A DNA stretch of 64,000 nucleotides from Macrolepiota albuminosa (taxonomy: Eukaryota > Basidiomycota > Agaricomycetes > Agaricales > Agaricaceae): NCBI GenBank assembly GCA_027475525.1, contig JAMWFC010000092.1:186001-250000 (forward strand), read 5' to 3'. Position numbers and translations under genes: made by a program. Every line of letters begins with the position of its first letter. Within the stretch, counting starts at the first letter, position 1. Under the pieces are notes generated by a model. It searched no databases. It saw only the letters and a program-made list of their open reading frames with translations, and was not told where the DNA came from. Shown in pieces: positions 1 through 12,256 of the stretch.

Positions 1-2255
1 GTGAAGTACTTGTCCCGGGGAGCGCGGCGGATCTGGTTCAGGGTTCCTTCGTTGTTTAAGATCAGTACGGCATTCAGGTGTTCGGGAGGGATCACCACGC
101 GATGATTGAACGCATTGCGCTCCGCCTCGAACGACTTCTTGGGGTAGACGTCCGGTCGACGGGTGAGGGCATCGGGCTTGGCGCCAAGGCGTCCCGGGCG
201 GTACTGGATCGTGAAGTCGTATTCCGAGAGGATCTCGGACCATCGGGCCTGCCGTCGACTAAGCTGTTTGGTCGTGGTGAAGTACTGCAGGTTGTTGTGA
301 TCCGAGTAGACCTGAATCCGGTGTCGGGCTCCCTCGAGGTAGGCTCGCCACTGCTTGAAGGCTTCGACGATGGCGAGGAGCTCCTTGTCGTAGATGTCGT
401 AGTTGAGCTCGGCGTCGATCATGGACCGGGTGTAGAAAGCGACTGGCCGGGGCTCCCCACCGTCAGGCTCCATCTGTGAGAGGATCCCGGCGATGGCGTA
501 GTCGGACGCGTCACATTCCAGGATGATTGGGAGGGCCGGATCGTAGTGCCGGAGTACCGGGGCGACTGTGAAAGCCTCCTTGAGCAAGTTAAAGACGCTC
601 TGGCACTTACTGTCCCAGTTCCAGGCGATGTCCTTGCGCGTGAGCCGGTTGAGGGGTTTCGTAATCCCGGAGTAGTTGTCTATAAACCTCCGGTAGAAGT
701 TAGCGAAACCCAGGAAGGACTGTACTTCCTTCACGTTCCGGGGCTGCGGCCAGTTGACGATAGCCTCGACCTTATGGGGGTCCATGCGAACGCCACTCGG
801 GGATACGATGACGCCAAGATACTCGACCTCTTCCGTGTGGAACGAACACTTCTCGGGCTTGGCGTGGAGGTTGTGCTCCCGGAGGCGTTCGAGGACTTGC
901 CGGACATGCTTCTGGTGATCCTCCGGTGAGTCGGAATAGATGAGGATGTCGTCCAGGTAGACGATCACGAAGACGTCGCTCATGTCGTGGAAGATGTCGT
1001 TCATGAAGTATTGGAACGTGGCGGGGGAGTTAGTCATTCCGAAAGGCATCACAAGATACTCAAACAGACCATACCGCGTGCGGAACGCGGTTTTCCACTC
1101 GTGTCCCGGGGCGATGCGGACGTTGTTGTACCGGAGCGGAGGTCGATTTTCGTGTAGACCTTGGCACTGCGGAGTCGATCGACCAGATCGCCGATGAGCG
1201 GGAGCGGGTAACGGTTCTTCTTGGTGATCTTATTGAGTCCCCGGTAGTCGACACAGAGTCGGAGTGAGCCGTCCTTCTTCTTGGCGAATAGAACCGGGGC
1301 TCCGGCGGAGGAGGCGGAGGGTCGGATGAATCCCTTACCGAGCATTTCGTCGAGGTAGTCCTTGAGGGCCCGAAGCTCGACTTCCGACATGTTGTACACC
1401 TTGCCGAAAGGGGGGGCGACTCCTTCCTCGAGATCGATCGTGTGGTCGTAGGGTCGATGAGGGGGAATCTCCTTGGCGTCTCCTTCGGAGAATACGTCAG
1501 CGAACTCATGGTACTCCGGGGGAACTACTTCTCGGAGGATCTGCTCCTCGGTTTTCTTCTCCGGGGGAACAGCGTCTCCTCGTAGGTGCTCTTCCGGGAG
1601 AGATGGCGAGGTGTGTAGCTGGAACGTGGGAGTTCCATCCTTCATGAGGCGGGCGAAGGGGGCGGCTCCAATGATCCTGATGTCGAGTGTGTCCGGGTCG
1701 ATCGGGGTCGCGGGGGTGTCGGCTGGAGCGGGTTTGACCCGTGTCTGGGACCGGCCCGGGTAGTTCGGCCCTTTGTACTTGTTCCGAGGAATGTTTGGGG
1801 GCCGATCTGGGACATTTCGGGCTCGGCCGGGAGTGGGCGAGGACGTGGGTGGTGTAGATGGAGAGGGCGCGGCGGTCGTCCCGGGGGTGTCGGGCATCGG
1901 GTCGCTTCCGAGGGCCCGGAGGTGCACGGCGGTCGTGGGGTGGTCTTCGGGTCCCGGGAAGGTCATGGTGAGCGTCCTCCAATCGATGTCGGGGTTTGTG
2001 TCGCGCAGCCAGGGTAGTCCCAGCACCATCGGGGTCGATTCGTGAAGTCGCGTGACCAGGAAGTCGGAGGTGAACTCGTAGCCGTTGTCCAGGGTCACGC
2101 GTCCTGAATGAGACCTCTTGACGGGGCCGGAGGCGGAGGGGGTGCCGTCGAGGCGCTGCAGGCGAAGGGGCTGGTCGAGGGGGTCGTGAGGGAGGTCGAG
2201 GGTGTCGCTGATGAAAACCCCGGTGGCTCCGCTGTCGATGAGGGCCGATATCGGC
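1..2255 (-). pseudogene. pol: Ty3-A pol: second protease domain, RT and RNase H
   Basis: Reading from high to low coordinates: a retropepsin motif (DSGATG, 2222-2236), a [12 protein letters not shown] segment, the RT core with the active site YLDD at 948-959, then an RNase H domain whose frame is open to the window edge. RT copies the element RNA into cDNA in the cytoplasmic particle; RNase H removes the RNA strand. A one-base loss near 1130, just after the KIDLRSG motif of the RT palm, and another near 2253, just before DSGATG, break the frame. Between and after these points the reading is continuous, so decay is recent. The integrase, expected downstream, is cut off by the window edge. Confidence 0.9.
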
Positions 2256-2985
2256 CCGGGGTGCCGTCCAGCCTGGCATTGATGACGAAGGACCGGGACG
2301 AGCGAGACTGGAGTCCCGGGGGTGGTGGGGGTTCGTCCGGGGAGTCCTTCGGGGTTGGTCTTGGGGGGTGGGGGATGTCAAAGGGAAGTTGTTGGTCGTC
2401 GGGCGTCGGGTCCCGGGTCAGGCGAAGGGTGAGGTGTCGCCAATCGATGCGGGGGTTGGTGTCTCGGAGCCACGGGAGCCCTAGGACCAGGGGTGCGGAA
2501 GGGTGAAGTTTGGTCACCAGCATCCGGAGGGTGTGAGTCTGTCCGTTGGCGAAGGTAACGGGCATACGCACGAAGTGGGTGATGTCCCCCGCCGAAGAGG
2601 CGTCTCCATCAAAGAGGCAGAGTCGTACCGGGACCGGGAGTCGCTGGGCGGGTTCCGGGGCGAGGGTAGACCATGCTTCGTCGATGAAGTTGTCGGTGGC
2701 GCCACTGTCGACGAGGGTGTTGAGGGGAGTTCCGGAGGGGGTGAGGCGGGTTTTGAGGAGGAGGGAGTGCGAAGAGTGGGAGGGTAGGTAAGCCGTGAGG
2801 GTGTCCTGTATGAGTGTCGTAGAGCGAAGGTGCGAGACCGGGGCGGAGAAGACGTCGGGGTCGATTCCGCGATTTAGGGCGTCTTCCGGGTCTAAATCGC
2901 CGGGTCGTTTTCCGAATACTCGTAGGTAGCGTCCTCCCCTTCGAAGGTCCAGGTGGCACGTCCCATGACCTGTCGTTTGGGGCAC
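2095..2985 (-). CDS. Ty3-A protease region (first retropepsin-like domain)
   Basis: This frame overlaps the end of gag by about 94 nt and is reached from the gag frame by a -1 step; I see no canonical slippery heptamer in the overlap. It contains an aspartic protease motif [10 protein letters not shown] (D codon at 2709) followed by the family segment [16 protein letters not shown]. Retropepsins work as dimers and process Gag-Pol. Unusually, a second copy of the same two-part signature follows downstream (2222-2236 and around 2000), so this element seems to carry two tandem protease-like modules. The frame ends at 2095, and pol continues in another frame after a one-base loss near 2253. Confidence 0.75.
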   Translation of the reverse strand: MPQTTGHGTCHLDLRRGGRYLRVFGKRPGDLDPEDALNRGIDPDVFSAPVSHLRSTTLIQDTLTAYLPSHSSHSLLLKTRLTPSGTPLNTLVDSGATDNFIDEAWSTLAPEPAQRLPVPVRLCLFDGDASSAGDITHFVRMPVTFANGQTHTLRMLVTKLHPSAPLVLGLPWLRDTNPRIDWRHLTLRLTRDPTPDDQQLPFDIPHPPRPTPKDSPDEPPPPPGLQSRSSRSFVINARLDGTPGRYRPSSTAEPPGFSSATPSTSLTTPSTSPFACSASTAPPPPPAPSRGLIQDA

Positions 2986-5616
2986 TCGGAGATGAAATGA
3001 TCTTTCTCACCACAGAGTATGCAGACGCCCTCCCTTCTCCGTCGTTCCTGCACATCCGTCGGGACCTCGATCCAGGGTCGTCCCTTCTTTTGAAGCCGGT
3101 TGGCTCGGAGGGCCTCCTCGTCCCGTTCGTCGTCGAAGTCGAAGTCTTCGGGGTCTCCCGGGGGTTCCTCGGGGCTTGGCGCGTCGCCCGGGTCTTGGGT
3201 GGCCACGGCGGCGTTGAGCTGGGCCTGGGGGCGGGTGCCGCTGCCGGGGTTAGCATTGGGCGGGCCGCGACTCACCGGGGGTCGGCCGCCAGGGAACGCG
3301 GGGGGACCGGGGTTTCGACCTTGGGGGCTGGGAGCTTCGCCGGAGGGCCAAGGGGGTCCTCCTCTAGGGTTCCAGGGGGGTCGGGAGCTCGAATACTCGC
3401 TGCGGTCTTCCCAGTAGCGCTGGTCGATCTGCATGACGAGGGCCTTGTATCCGTCGTAGGAGGGTTGTTTCGGGGCGAGTCGGAGGACGTCCTTGATACG
3501 TTGTGGGAGGGCGCGGCGGAGGGCGTACCGGAGGGCGCTGTAATTCCAACCTGTCTCGTAAGCTTCCTTTTCAAAACGTACGATGAAGGTAGTGAAACGT
3601 TCTTCAGAGCGCATCCGGAGGTTGAAGAGGTTGTCCTCGGCCTCGGCCACGGTGTCGTATATCCCGAATTTCCCGGAGAACTCGTCGACGAAGGCTTGCC
3701 AGCGGGCGAGTGCCGGGTTGTTGGGGTCGAACTGGATGAGGGCCGTGTAGTGATCGAAGGCGATCCCTTGGAGGTACGAGGCGGCAAAGGCCACCCGGGA
3801 GCTGTCAACCTGAAACGTGAGCGGCTTTGCCTGAAACGTGTTAAGACACTGGGTGAGGAAGGTACGCCATTTCCGGGGATCCCGGCCCGTGAACGCATCA
3901 GGTTTCTGAATGTCTAGACGTCCTTCGCGGGCGAGGGCGTCGCGAGCGTCGTCCGATCCGGCAGTGTTGCGGGGAGGGGGGCCAGCATTGTAATAGTAAT
4001 AATAGTGATTACCCCCCCCTCCTTGAGGAGGAAAAGCACCAAGGGCGGGGCCCCACCCGCCGGGAGGTCCTCCTCCGGGTGGCTCACCTGGGGGTCCATG
4101 CCCGGGAGGCCCGTTGTCCCAAGGGGGTTCGTTCCTACCAGGAGGGGGCCCGGGTCTCCACGCAGGGAGTGGCGGAGGTGGGGGCCTGGGGGTCGTCCTC
4201 GAGGTTCGGCTGGAGGTGGCGGAGGCGGTCGGGGGGGGTTTGGTGGGGTTGGGTCGATCGGAGGGGGGTTAGGTGCTGGGTCGGATGCCGGGTTGCGCGG
4301 GGGCGTTCAATCCGGGAGGGTCGGGCTTGCATCGGGGGTCGCGGGGGGTTCCGTAGGTCGAAGTGGGGTGGCGGATCGCGGCGGAAGTTGCGTTCCGGAG
4401 GGGCCGGGGCGGACGTGGCGGGCGGTGCTGGTGCCGGGGCGGGCGCGGGCGCGGGACGTTGTTCGTTGTTATCGCGCGTGAGCTCGTCAATGTAGCATAA
4501 CGTGTCGTCCGTACTAGGGGTGTCCACCCGGGCTGTACCGGGGTTCGTCGGGGCCGGGGGTCGGGCGTTGTTTGTTCGCGGGAGGGGTTCCAGGGGTCTT
4601 TGAGGCTGTCCCCAGGTCTCGAAGGTACTAGGAACGGAGTTAGCCCTGCGGCGAGTTGACAAGCCTACCGTGCGAGCAGCGGGTTGATCGAAGAGGCCTC
4701 CCGTCGGGTTGAGGGACCGTAGTATGGCTGAGGCGTTCTGCCGTTCTTCCCGTTGCCGTTGCTCCGGAGTGGGGACCGTGGGGGCTGCCGGGACTGCTGG
4801 GGCCGGTTCCGGGGGTTCCCGTCGAATGTGAATCGAGCGACCTGGGTCCGCGGGGTCGTTGAGGGGCCGAGGGGAGGGGGACGCGTGGACTTCGTCGAGC
4901 AGCTGCTGTAATTCTTCCCGGAGGATCGTATTGCGCCTATACTTTACCATGGTTTGCTCCGGGAGGTCTCCTCGCGTGAGGCGATCCCCGAATTCGACCA
5001 GGCAGTGAGCCCATTCCTCCGGAGTGCCTTCGAAGTCGTCGTGCCCGAACTCCACAAGCAGCGTCCTTGTCCGTTGCGCGAAGTCCTCCGGTGAGATCCT
5101 GAGAGAGCGGAGTATCTCGTCCCGTTGCCGTTCATACTCCTCGAGGCGTCGTCGTCCCATTGGCGAGGGAGGGGTTCGAGCGGGTGGAGCGGCGGCCGGG
5201 TAATGACGAGGGGGGTAGTCGGGGTAGGGGGGTCCTCGGGGTTCTCGGGGTTGGGGGACGGGGCGCTGGTAACCGTAGTAGGGGGTGGGTGCAAAGGGGC
5301 CCTCGCTGGGGGGAATCGGGCGAGGCCCACTGGGTACAGGAGGGGTCTCCGGCAGGCCCCCGGGAATGCTCCGGTACGAGGGGACCTCCACGGGTCGTGC
5401 CATGGCTAGGTTGGGCGGAGGGGCCCAACTGGCTGAGGGCCCCAGATCATAGAAGGATGGGTCGGGGGCCCAGTGGCGGTGGAGGTACTGAGGTTCGTAT
5501 GGGAGGGGTGGGTAGACAGGGCGGGGGGTCTGTGCGGAGTAGTGGTCAGGTACCGGGCGTCCGTAAGGGTCGGTCTGGTACCCCGTGGGGTAGTAGGTGT
5601 GAGTATACGTAGCCAT
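2892..5616 (-). pseudogene. gag: Ty3-A gag polyprotein (frame-broken)
   Basis: Starts at an ATG at 5616. The first third is Pro/Arg/Tyr-rich and disordered-looking. A low-complexity Pro/Gly linker follows, then a capsid-like region (about 3920-3400) with alternating aromatic and acidic residues, and a CCHC zinc knuckle (C-x2-C-x4-H-x4-C, 2982-3023) that would bind element RNA. The N-terminal frame runs to a stop at 4135, while the capsid frame can be followed upstream to about 4200 without a stop. The frame change therefore lies in the Pro-rich linker between about 4150 and 4360. Gag builds the virus-like particle. Many opposite-strand open frames here are composition artefacts of the GC-rich sequence. 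Confidence 0.85.
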
Positions 5617-5639
5617 CAAGAACGGTGTAAGGAAAGAGT

Positions 5640-6443
5640 CTTGATATTATGTCAGGTTCCGCTGAATCGGGGGCTTTCCGGGAAAGCGACGCCCTTACGA
5701 TGCGGACTTGATCTACGGATACTCGGGTGTCTGGAACTCCGGGGCTAGGACTCCGGGGTTCAAGACGAGGACAGGGTGATCCCGGGAGAGGGGACTAGAG
5801 TCCGGGGGTTTTGGATGAGAGTGGCTGGGAGTTAGAGGGGGTCGAGTCGTGAACCGGAGGTTCTAAGACGAGACCAAGTTAGTAACTTAAGAGTCGCGAA
5901 GTGCGTACCAAACTTATAGCACGCGAATGCTAAGGCGTGCCGGTCGAAGCGTACCAAACGAGGCGTACCAGTCAAACAAGAGGGCACGCAGTATCCAAGT
6001 AACAGTTATGCAATATCAAGACTAGCGAATACAACAAGGAGCTACGCTATAAGTACTACGGGGCCGGGTCTCGGGGTTCCGGGATGTCTGGGATGGGTTC
6101 CGGGGGTTATTGAGTAGCGGCAGGGGGTGCGTACCGGGATCGCGCGTGGGGAGCGCGCGATCAATTGGTGCGGAGGGAGTCGTGATGCGTGGGGCGTGAT
6201 GCGTGATGGCTTGATGCGAGTCGCGTGATCCGATCGTCGATGGGGTTGATCCCGGGGTCTGTGATGCAGGGGTCCCGGGGGCTGGCTGATGGCGATCGGT
6301 GGCGGTTGATGGCGGTCCTGATGCGCGTGATGGCGGTGTCGGCGGTCGTGATGGCGGGGCGTGTTCTGTGGGGTCGGAGGGAGGGTCCCGGATGGTGTTC
6401 CGGGGGTGTCCCGGGGTGGGCCCGGAGGGAGGGGGTCGTGACA
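5640..6443 (-). repeat. 5' LTR and leader of Ty3-A (inner boundary not resolved)
   Basis: Non-coding sequence upstream of gag on the minus strand. It begins TGTCAC at 6443, a common fungal LTR start. I could not fix where the LTR ends and the primer-binding site begins, because the matching 3' LTR is outside the window. The stretch holds several short repeated words (for example gtacca around 5910-5970). Confidence 0.6.
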
Positions 6444-8242
6444 ATAAAGTTGCATTCCAGGCACTGACTCTCAGCGCTGACCTAAAGGAGAAAATGCCAG
6501 TGTGGTTCCACATTGGCTTGTGTGACAAAAAAGCATAAGATGGAATGCAGGACCAGCAATGTGCTTAAGGGATGTGCACAATGTGGTAACAGTGGGAGAC
6601 ATGATGAAAGTAGTGAGGGATACAAACGTAGAAGAGAACGTTCATCACAAACAAAGAAAAAACTGCACGTGCCCACCATGTAAAGAGTATAGAGGTGCAG
6701 GTTGCTCGAATCCCCACAAGTGTGGCAAGTATTCGAGAGAGATTCTAGGAAAACTCAAAAAAAGGTGGGATCCCACAAAAATAACAGAGAATAGATCACT
6801 CACGGATGATGAGACAGCTCTGGGACGTGATCAAGAAGGGGACAATGTGGCCTTTGACCCAGAAATATGCGTGAATGAAAACCTTAGTGATACCTTCAGG
6901 GTTTTTGTGGAAGGAGATGTCCTCAGATCAACAGATAATGTTGACTATACGAGGATCGCTGCCTTACCCCTGAGTATTACCACAGTGTATACAGATGGTT
7001 CGTGCCAGAAGAATGGCTCAATAAATGCAATTGCAGGAGCGGGTATATGGTTCAGCCATAACAATGATAGAAATGAAGCAATCCGACTCCCGGCAGATTT
7101 CCCACAGATGAATAATGCTGGAGAAGCTGTAGCAATTCTGGCTGCAGTGAGAAAAGTAGCTGACAATCAAGCTGTCCTTGTCAGGAGTGACTCACAGATA
7201 ATAATTGATAGTATTACTTCTAACCTGAAAAGTAGAGAGGACTACGGTTGGATAGGAGTAGCAAATAAGTATATATTGAAAGCTCTAGTTGCCAAGTTGA
7301 GGCATCGCAAGGGAGCTACCTTCATCGAAAAAGTAAAAGGTCATGCTGGTATTGTAGGAAATGAGGAGGCCAATAAACTGGCAAACAATGGGGCCAGCAA
7401 AGAGAGGCCTGACAGGATAGACATATCAATCCCCCCGGAACTTGATATCTTGGGAGCAAAACTTGCAAGGGTAACACAATCCCTAGTCTATAAAGATATG
7501 ATCAAAAGAATGATAACACCGTACAGGAGAGGGATGTTGATACACTTAGACATGACCTGCTGGGCTGTGCATGCTCACAATGAAGAAGCGCCAAGCAACA
7601 AAAGAATCTGGCAGTTACTAAGGAGCTCGTCACTATCGAGAGAGTTCAGAAATTTTGCATGGAAAGTAATACAATGCCTTCAAAGTAGGTGAATACTGGA
7701 GGAATATACCAAACTACGAGCAGCGCGCACTCTGCCCACATTGCCGTGTAGATGACTCAATGGAACATATACTATCGGAGTTCCCAGTTACAGGACAGAG
7801 AGCAGCATGGCAAATCGCTAAAAGTATTCACAATAAGAGAGGAATACACTTCAAACCACCAACCCTTGGTGAGCAGCTGGGTTGTGCACTAATAGCAAGA
7901 AAAGGGGTTTCCGACACCGATGTCCAAGGTGCCACTTGTTTTTCATCAATTGTAGTATCTGAAACAAGCCACGTAATCTGGAAAGCTAGGTGTGAGTGGC
8001 GTATTAGGTACGAGTCAGACCCCGAGAAAGTACCCTCCGATAGAGAGGTAGTAAACAAAGTTAAGGCAGCGATAGCTCGAAGAATAAAACTTGACTGCCT
8101 ATCAATGGATGGGCACAGGTATGGTAGGAAGGCCCTGGATACAAGATTAGTAAGAAATATGTGGAATCGTTTCCTATCAAGGGATAGATCCTCAAGTAAG
8201 TCATGGAGAATTGCTATGGAGGTTTTAGTGGGTATTGGCTGA
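6444..8242 (+). pseudogene. LINE ORF2 C-terminus: RNase H and Cys/His motif, decayed
   Basis: Two successive frames cover the domain, 6559-7692 and 7670-8242, joined by a one-base slip near 7670. RNase H motifs are visible: YTDGSC, the GE in NNAGEAV, and SDSQ. The final catalytic Asp of the usual GNExAD motif is Asn here (GNEEANKLA). Downstream, the C-terminal Cys/His motif reads C-x2-C with SMEHIL, but the last Cys is replaced (SMEHILSEF versus SMEHILLHC in the other LINE). A further frame change lies between about 6535 and 6559. RNase H in this clade removes RNA during target-primed reverse transcription. This copy is dead by several independent changes. Confidence 0.85.
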
Positions 8243-8419
8243 GAGCCCAAGCCCCACACTGTGTGCATAAACGGCATTTCCTCCAGCATGGATCCTGACT
8301 TAGACAAGACTTTGATGAACGGTGTGAGAATCTCACTTACCCATGATTACTGAGGTTGACCATGTGTGAACTGTCTGTAATCACTAGTGGTACCACAAAA
8401 AAAAAAAAAAAAAAAAAAA
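6444..8419 (+). mobile_element. 3' fragment of a LINE (RNase H-bearing, Tad1-like), truncated by Ty3-A
   Basis: Plus-strand remnant of a non-LTR retrotransposon: C-terminal part of ORF2 (upstream linker, RNase H, Cys/His motif), a 3' UTR with the words cccacac, gtgtgc and gcatttcctc that the LINE at 26-45.8 kb also has, and a 23-nt poly-A tail (8397-8419). The 5' part is separated by the Ty3-A insertion at 6443. Protein similarity to the second LINE extends through the linker (MPVW versus MPIW), RNase H and the C-terminal VLVGI motif, so the two are different families of one clade. Confidence 0.85.
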
Positions 8420-10777
8420 GTAGTTAAATCAATAGTCTCCAAAACTTACATGAACTAACAGGCATGTCAGTATGGTGTAGCAGCACACCACACAAGTCCA
8501 AGACCCTGTAAGTGGCCTTCCGCTGACATATTGCAGCAAGGAGCTCTGGGCTCAAACTGCATCCCTCAACCACCCAGGCATTTCTCCATAGATGCCTGGT
8601 GGTCAGTCACAGAAGGGAGGTTTAGTAGGTATTATAACAATGATCATCAAGTCCTACACTGTCTTTCAGTTTGTGCTAAAATTTGTGCATAAATGCATTC
8701 CTGCTCTGGTATATGAAAGTCTAACCCCTTCAATTTATAGGCAACTCAAAGCTAACAGATCTGTTCTGCCCAGCATGCTAGGAGATGTAGATATGTTGAA
8801 ATGCTGTAAACACACCACAAAAAAAAAATTAATTAATTAATTTGATCAGGACCAAACTCAAAAAGTACTCCCAGATAGGTTAAGCAATTAAGTGCTTGAG
8901 ACTGATGTGTAAAATGATGAACAAATATCTGGAGGATCTTTACCATGCCTAGAAGTATGCATATTTTAGAAAAATTATAACAGACACTCTATTTTTCTAG
9001 TAATGCTAGTCAGCTAACTTCTGGGATCCTGCCTTCTGATATACAAACATGCCATAAAATTTTGAATTGCAGCATGCAAAAAAACAACTTGTGTCCTGAA
9101 AATGTGCTGCCACAATACTTCATCAGTTAGAGTACTCAGTTCACTAATTAGAAAAATTTCCATAGTGCAATTTGGATATTTGGATTATCTAGGTATATTT
9201 TTGGCTTTCAATTTAGTAAGCACCAATCTTTTAGTCCCTTGATACTGACATTGTATATGAAACTTATTGTGCCAATCACTTAGTCACTACAATAAAGTGA
9301 CAGTGGCCAAATTGGCCAGAGACATGGAAAAAATTTGGAAGTTTTATAGATTTTTTAGAAATTTTTGTATGATTTCAGTACAGACTTTATAGTATTTTTG
9401 AAAATTCAATATTATGTAGATATATTTGTCAAAATACAAATATTTATACTTTTTGGTTAACCACATTCTAAAATCTAAATAGCATCCACAACAGTATTAA
9501 AAAGGAGCCAATGGTGTTATAGACAAGTAGTATGTATATAAATAGAAATGGCATTCCTGATTTGGATATTAGTCATTTTCTAGTGCTAATTTAATTACCA
9601 TATATAATAAGTAGGCAAATCAATATTTTGAAAAAATCTAAACTTGGTCAATTTTGAAGCTATTAAAAATTGGTCTAGACAATCATATTATATAGTTAAA
9701 AGTAGTGTATTCTGAAGAGGAAATTCAATTCTGGTACTATTTGCATAGTGTAAAAATTTTGTCACTTTAGATGATTGGCACCATAGTATATTGGATAGAA
9801 TCTCAGGTTGAAGAATAAATATAATGTTGTTATAGCATATTGATACCAAGTTGATCCAACTCATCAGAAACTTAACTAGTCAAAACACCCCAAATGAAGT
9901 CTGAAATGTTGTTAATTCTCTAGACAACAAATGGATTAAGTGTTTGTTATAGCCAACATATAAATCCAGGATAGTGCTTTAAATTTACTCTGCAAAAGAC
10001 TCAGCAATTGTAACTGGAGAAAGGTGATACTCTTGAATAATAGATTGTGACTTGGTTTAGCAGCTTCAAGCTATAAACTATGTGTAGCTTCCCCTTCTTA
10101 TTTAAGGAGATGCTAAGTGTTAGCATCTAGAATAAAAACATAAAATAACAAAATTACTTAGCAGATCTAAGCACAAATGCCAAGTTGTAGTTGCAAGACA
10201 CTAAGAGATTGCAGAGAAAGAGAGGAAGAAAACTAAAGCAGAGTCCTCTTGCTAACATGGTCAACAAAAAGGTAGTCTGTTGCATAGAGTGACCAAAATG
10301 TTGAGATACAATTTCTACTGCCAAATTGATGATATGCTACTGACAAAAAGTAAGTATTTATAGTAATGAAGTTAGCTGACACTTAGAGACTAAGCATTGC
10401 TAAAGAGCAGTGAACTGGTAAGAATGTAAGTAAATGCCATGAATTAAAGTATATGGTAAAAAAAGTCTACAATTATGCTGTTAGCTATTTATCATAAAAA
10501 TACTTCATCAGTTCATCCTGTCAGTGCTGCCACTAGCTAAGGGTATTATTCTGGATTGACTGATGCCAAGTGTTCATGTCAATGTGTAGCTATGGAACAC
10601 AAGTGTTAAGGTGTGGCAAGGTGTCAACAGTGGTCTTAAAAATAGATGATGCTATGAAAAGTGGTCCTGAAGTAATTAAAGGCTCTAGCTGCAAGTTATT
10701 AATGTAAAAATATGCAACAATTAGCACCTGAAGTGCTAAGGTATGGTACCAGGAGGCTTATAGTTTTTAGCCTATGA
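8420..10777. other. AT-rich, CpG-depleted region without recognisable genes
   Basis: About 2.36 kb with short, unconvincing open frames only. CG dinucleotides are almost absent (one in cttccgctg near 8528 and very few others), while TG and CA are frequent, as expected of DNA long exposed to CpG methylation and deamination. A short (TTAA)n-like run sits near 8828-8842. I could not identify the ancestral sequence. Confidence 0.7.
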
Positions 10778-12137
10778 TTAAATGTTTATTTTGACTTCTG
10801 GTGCATGGTGTGTCCCTGACTGCTGGTACAGCATTGTATCAATGTTCTGAGAGTTCTGTTCTAGGGAGACTGCCATTGCTGCCCTCTGATGATGAGTGGT
10901 ATGAGGAGCCTGAAGAGGCTTGCATGGAATTCTCTGTGCCACATGAGACTGCAGCATAGTGTATGGCATACAAACAGCACAATAGTGATCAATGAGCAAA
11001 AATGGACCATTGTGTACAGGACAGCTCTAGGTGAGAAGCTTCCCTCCTCAAAGAAGAAACTGGGTGCATTTCTGATGTGCTTAGCATTGTGATCTAAAGG
11101 CTGAGTCCACAATTCTACTGGTTGCAACCAACCAACACCATCTTTGTCAGGCAGGAAGCCTGTGCAGCCAGAGCCTATGAGGCCAATAAACTGGGCAATG
11201 CTGTGCAGATGCTCTACAACAGCAAGGTGTACAAGTTGCACCTCAGAAATTCCTCTGCAATCCTCAGGAACTCTGTCAGCTCTATGCACTGGTTAAAAAC
11301 TAGTTTATGCCAATTCATCAGCATCAAGCAGGATATTGTCAGGTTCTGCTGATAATGGAGGCTTCTGATGGCAAGCTGGTCCTTACTAGGCAGACTCAAA
11401 GTCTACAGAGTGTCTCTGGACAACAGCAGGATGAGCTCCAGAGTTTTAAATAGGCATAAGGGTGCTCCAAGGAGTATGCAGGGTGCTAAAGTCCAAAGGG
11501 GCAAAGAGGCAGGATTCCAGGCTAAGTCTAAGATATGATGAAGGACACCAGAGCCAGGGTGGGGTAGAGAGATATGTAATGAGGAGGAGATCAGAGAGGA
11601 GACTGAGACTGAGACCAGGAAATGGAAGAGAAGATTAAAGTGAGACTTAGCAAACCAAAAGACTTGTGAAAAGCAGCAGATAGATTGAACAAGTTGTATG
11701 AGATAGACAGGTGAGTATAGAGGCAAAAGGTATGGTAATATCAAGACTACCATGACAAGCTACTGGCTATGAGTTAAATACCTGCATTGAGTAAGTTCCA
11801 GGTCAGCCAGGTGAGGTCTGGGCTGCATCTCATATAGTTAGTCCTGTGTGGTGTATTGCTCAGGTATGAGTCCTGTGTAGTGTATAGTCCAGGTATGGGT
11901 GTGGTGTCTCCTGGGCTGATTGAGGATAGTGTCAGGTGCTGGCATCAATGGAGTGGAGGTGCTAGGATGCTGAGTAGTCTCAGCATATGGGAGGGCCAGT
12001 GCTGGTTGGATGTCTGGAGTGCATCCAGAGTCCTGGAGTTGGGTGTCAGGAGCATGTCTAGAGTCTTGGGGTTGGGTTGAGGGTTAGCACAAGGTGCCAG
12101 TCATGACAGATACCTTCTGCTTAGTGAGTTCAAACAG
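10778..12137. other. Decayed sequence, possibly old Ty3-A-like leader
   Basis: No intact gene. Open frames of 60-142 codons occur on both strands (for example minus 10861-11289), but none matches a family I recognise. Around 11700-11760 the words aatatcaagacta and gctatgagt resemble the Ty3-A leader near 6010-6060 (aatatcaagacta, gctataagt), suggesting a decayed relative in the same orientation. This is a weak resemblance over a short stretch. The segment is as CpG-poor as its neighbours. Confidence 0.35.
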
Positions 12138-12256
12138 GTGATTCTCAATTGTCACCCTACTGCCCAGGACAGGACAATGTCCCAATTACTTGGCAAAGTC
12201 CAATATAGAACAATCACAGTACCCTTTGCAAGTGCCAAAGAGCAGGAGCAAGTCCT

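Larger units (their letters stand above)
1..6443 (-). mobile_element. Ty3/gypsy-type LTR retrotransposon, Ty3-A (partial, runs off left edge)
   Basis: On the minus strand the order is LTR/leader, gag, protease, RT, RNase H, which is the Ty3 order; the integrase and 3' LTR lie beyond position 1. The upstream edge is set at 6443, where the minus strand begins TGTCA and the adjoining plus-strand sequence switches to LINE coding sequence. The element is GC- and CpG-rich, unlike the AT-rich DNA to its right, so it is probably the younger insertion. Frames are broken at about 1130, about 2253 and in the gag linker (4150-4360), so this copy is not autonomous as read. The target duplication cannot be checked because the other end is outside the window. 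Confidence 0.9.

Noticed and set aside
2997..3917. Long plus-strand frames in the first 6 kb (for example 306 codons here)
   Set aside because: They lie opposite Ty3-A gag in GC-rich DNA where stop codons are rare. The minus strand carries all recognisable motifs.
8592..8840. 82-codon frame after the first LINE poly-A
   Set aside because: Low-complexity end (KKK) and AT-rich context, with no motif or splice support.
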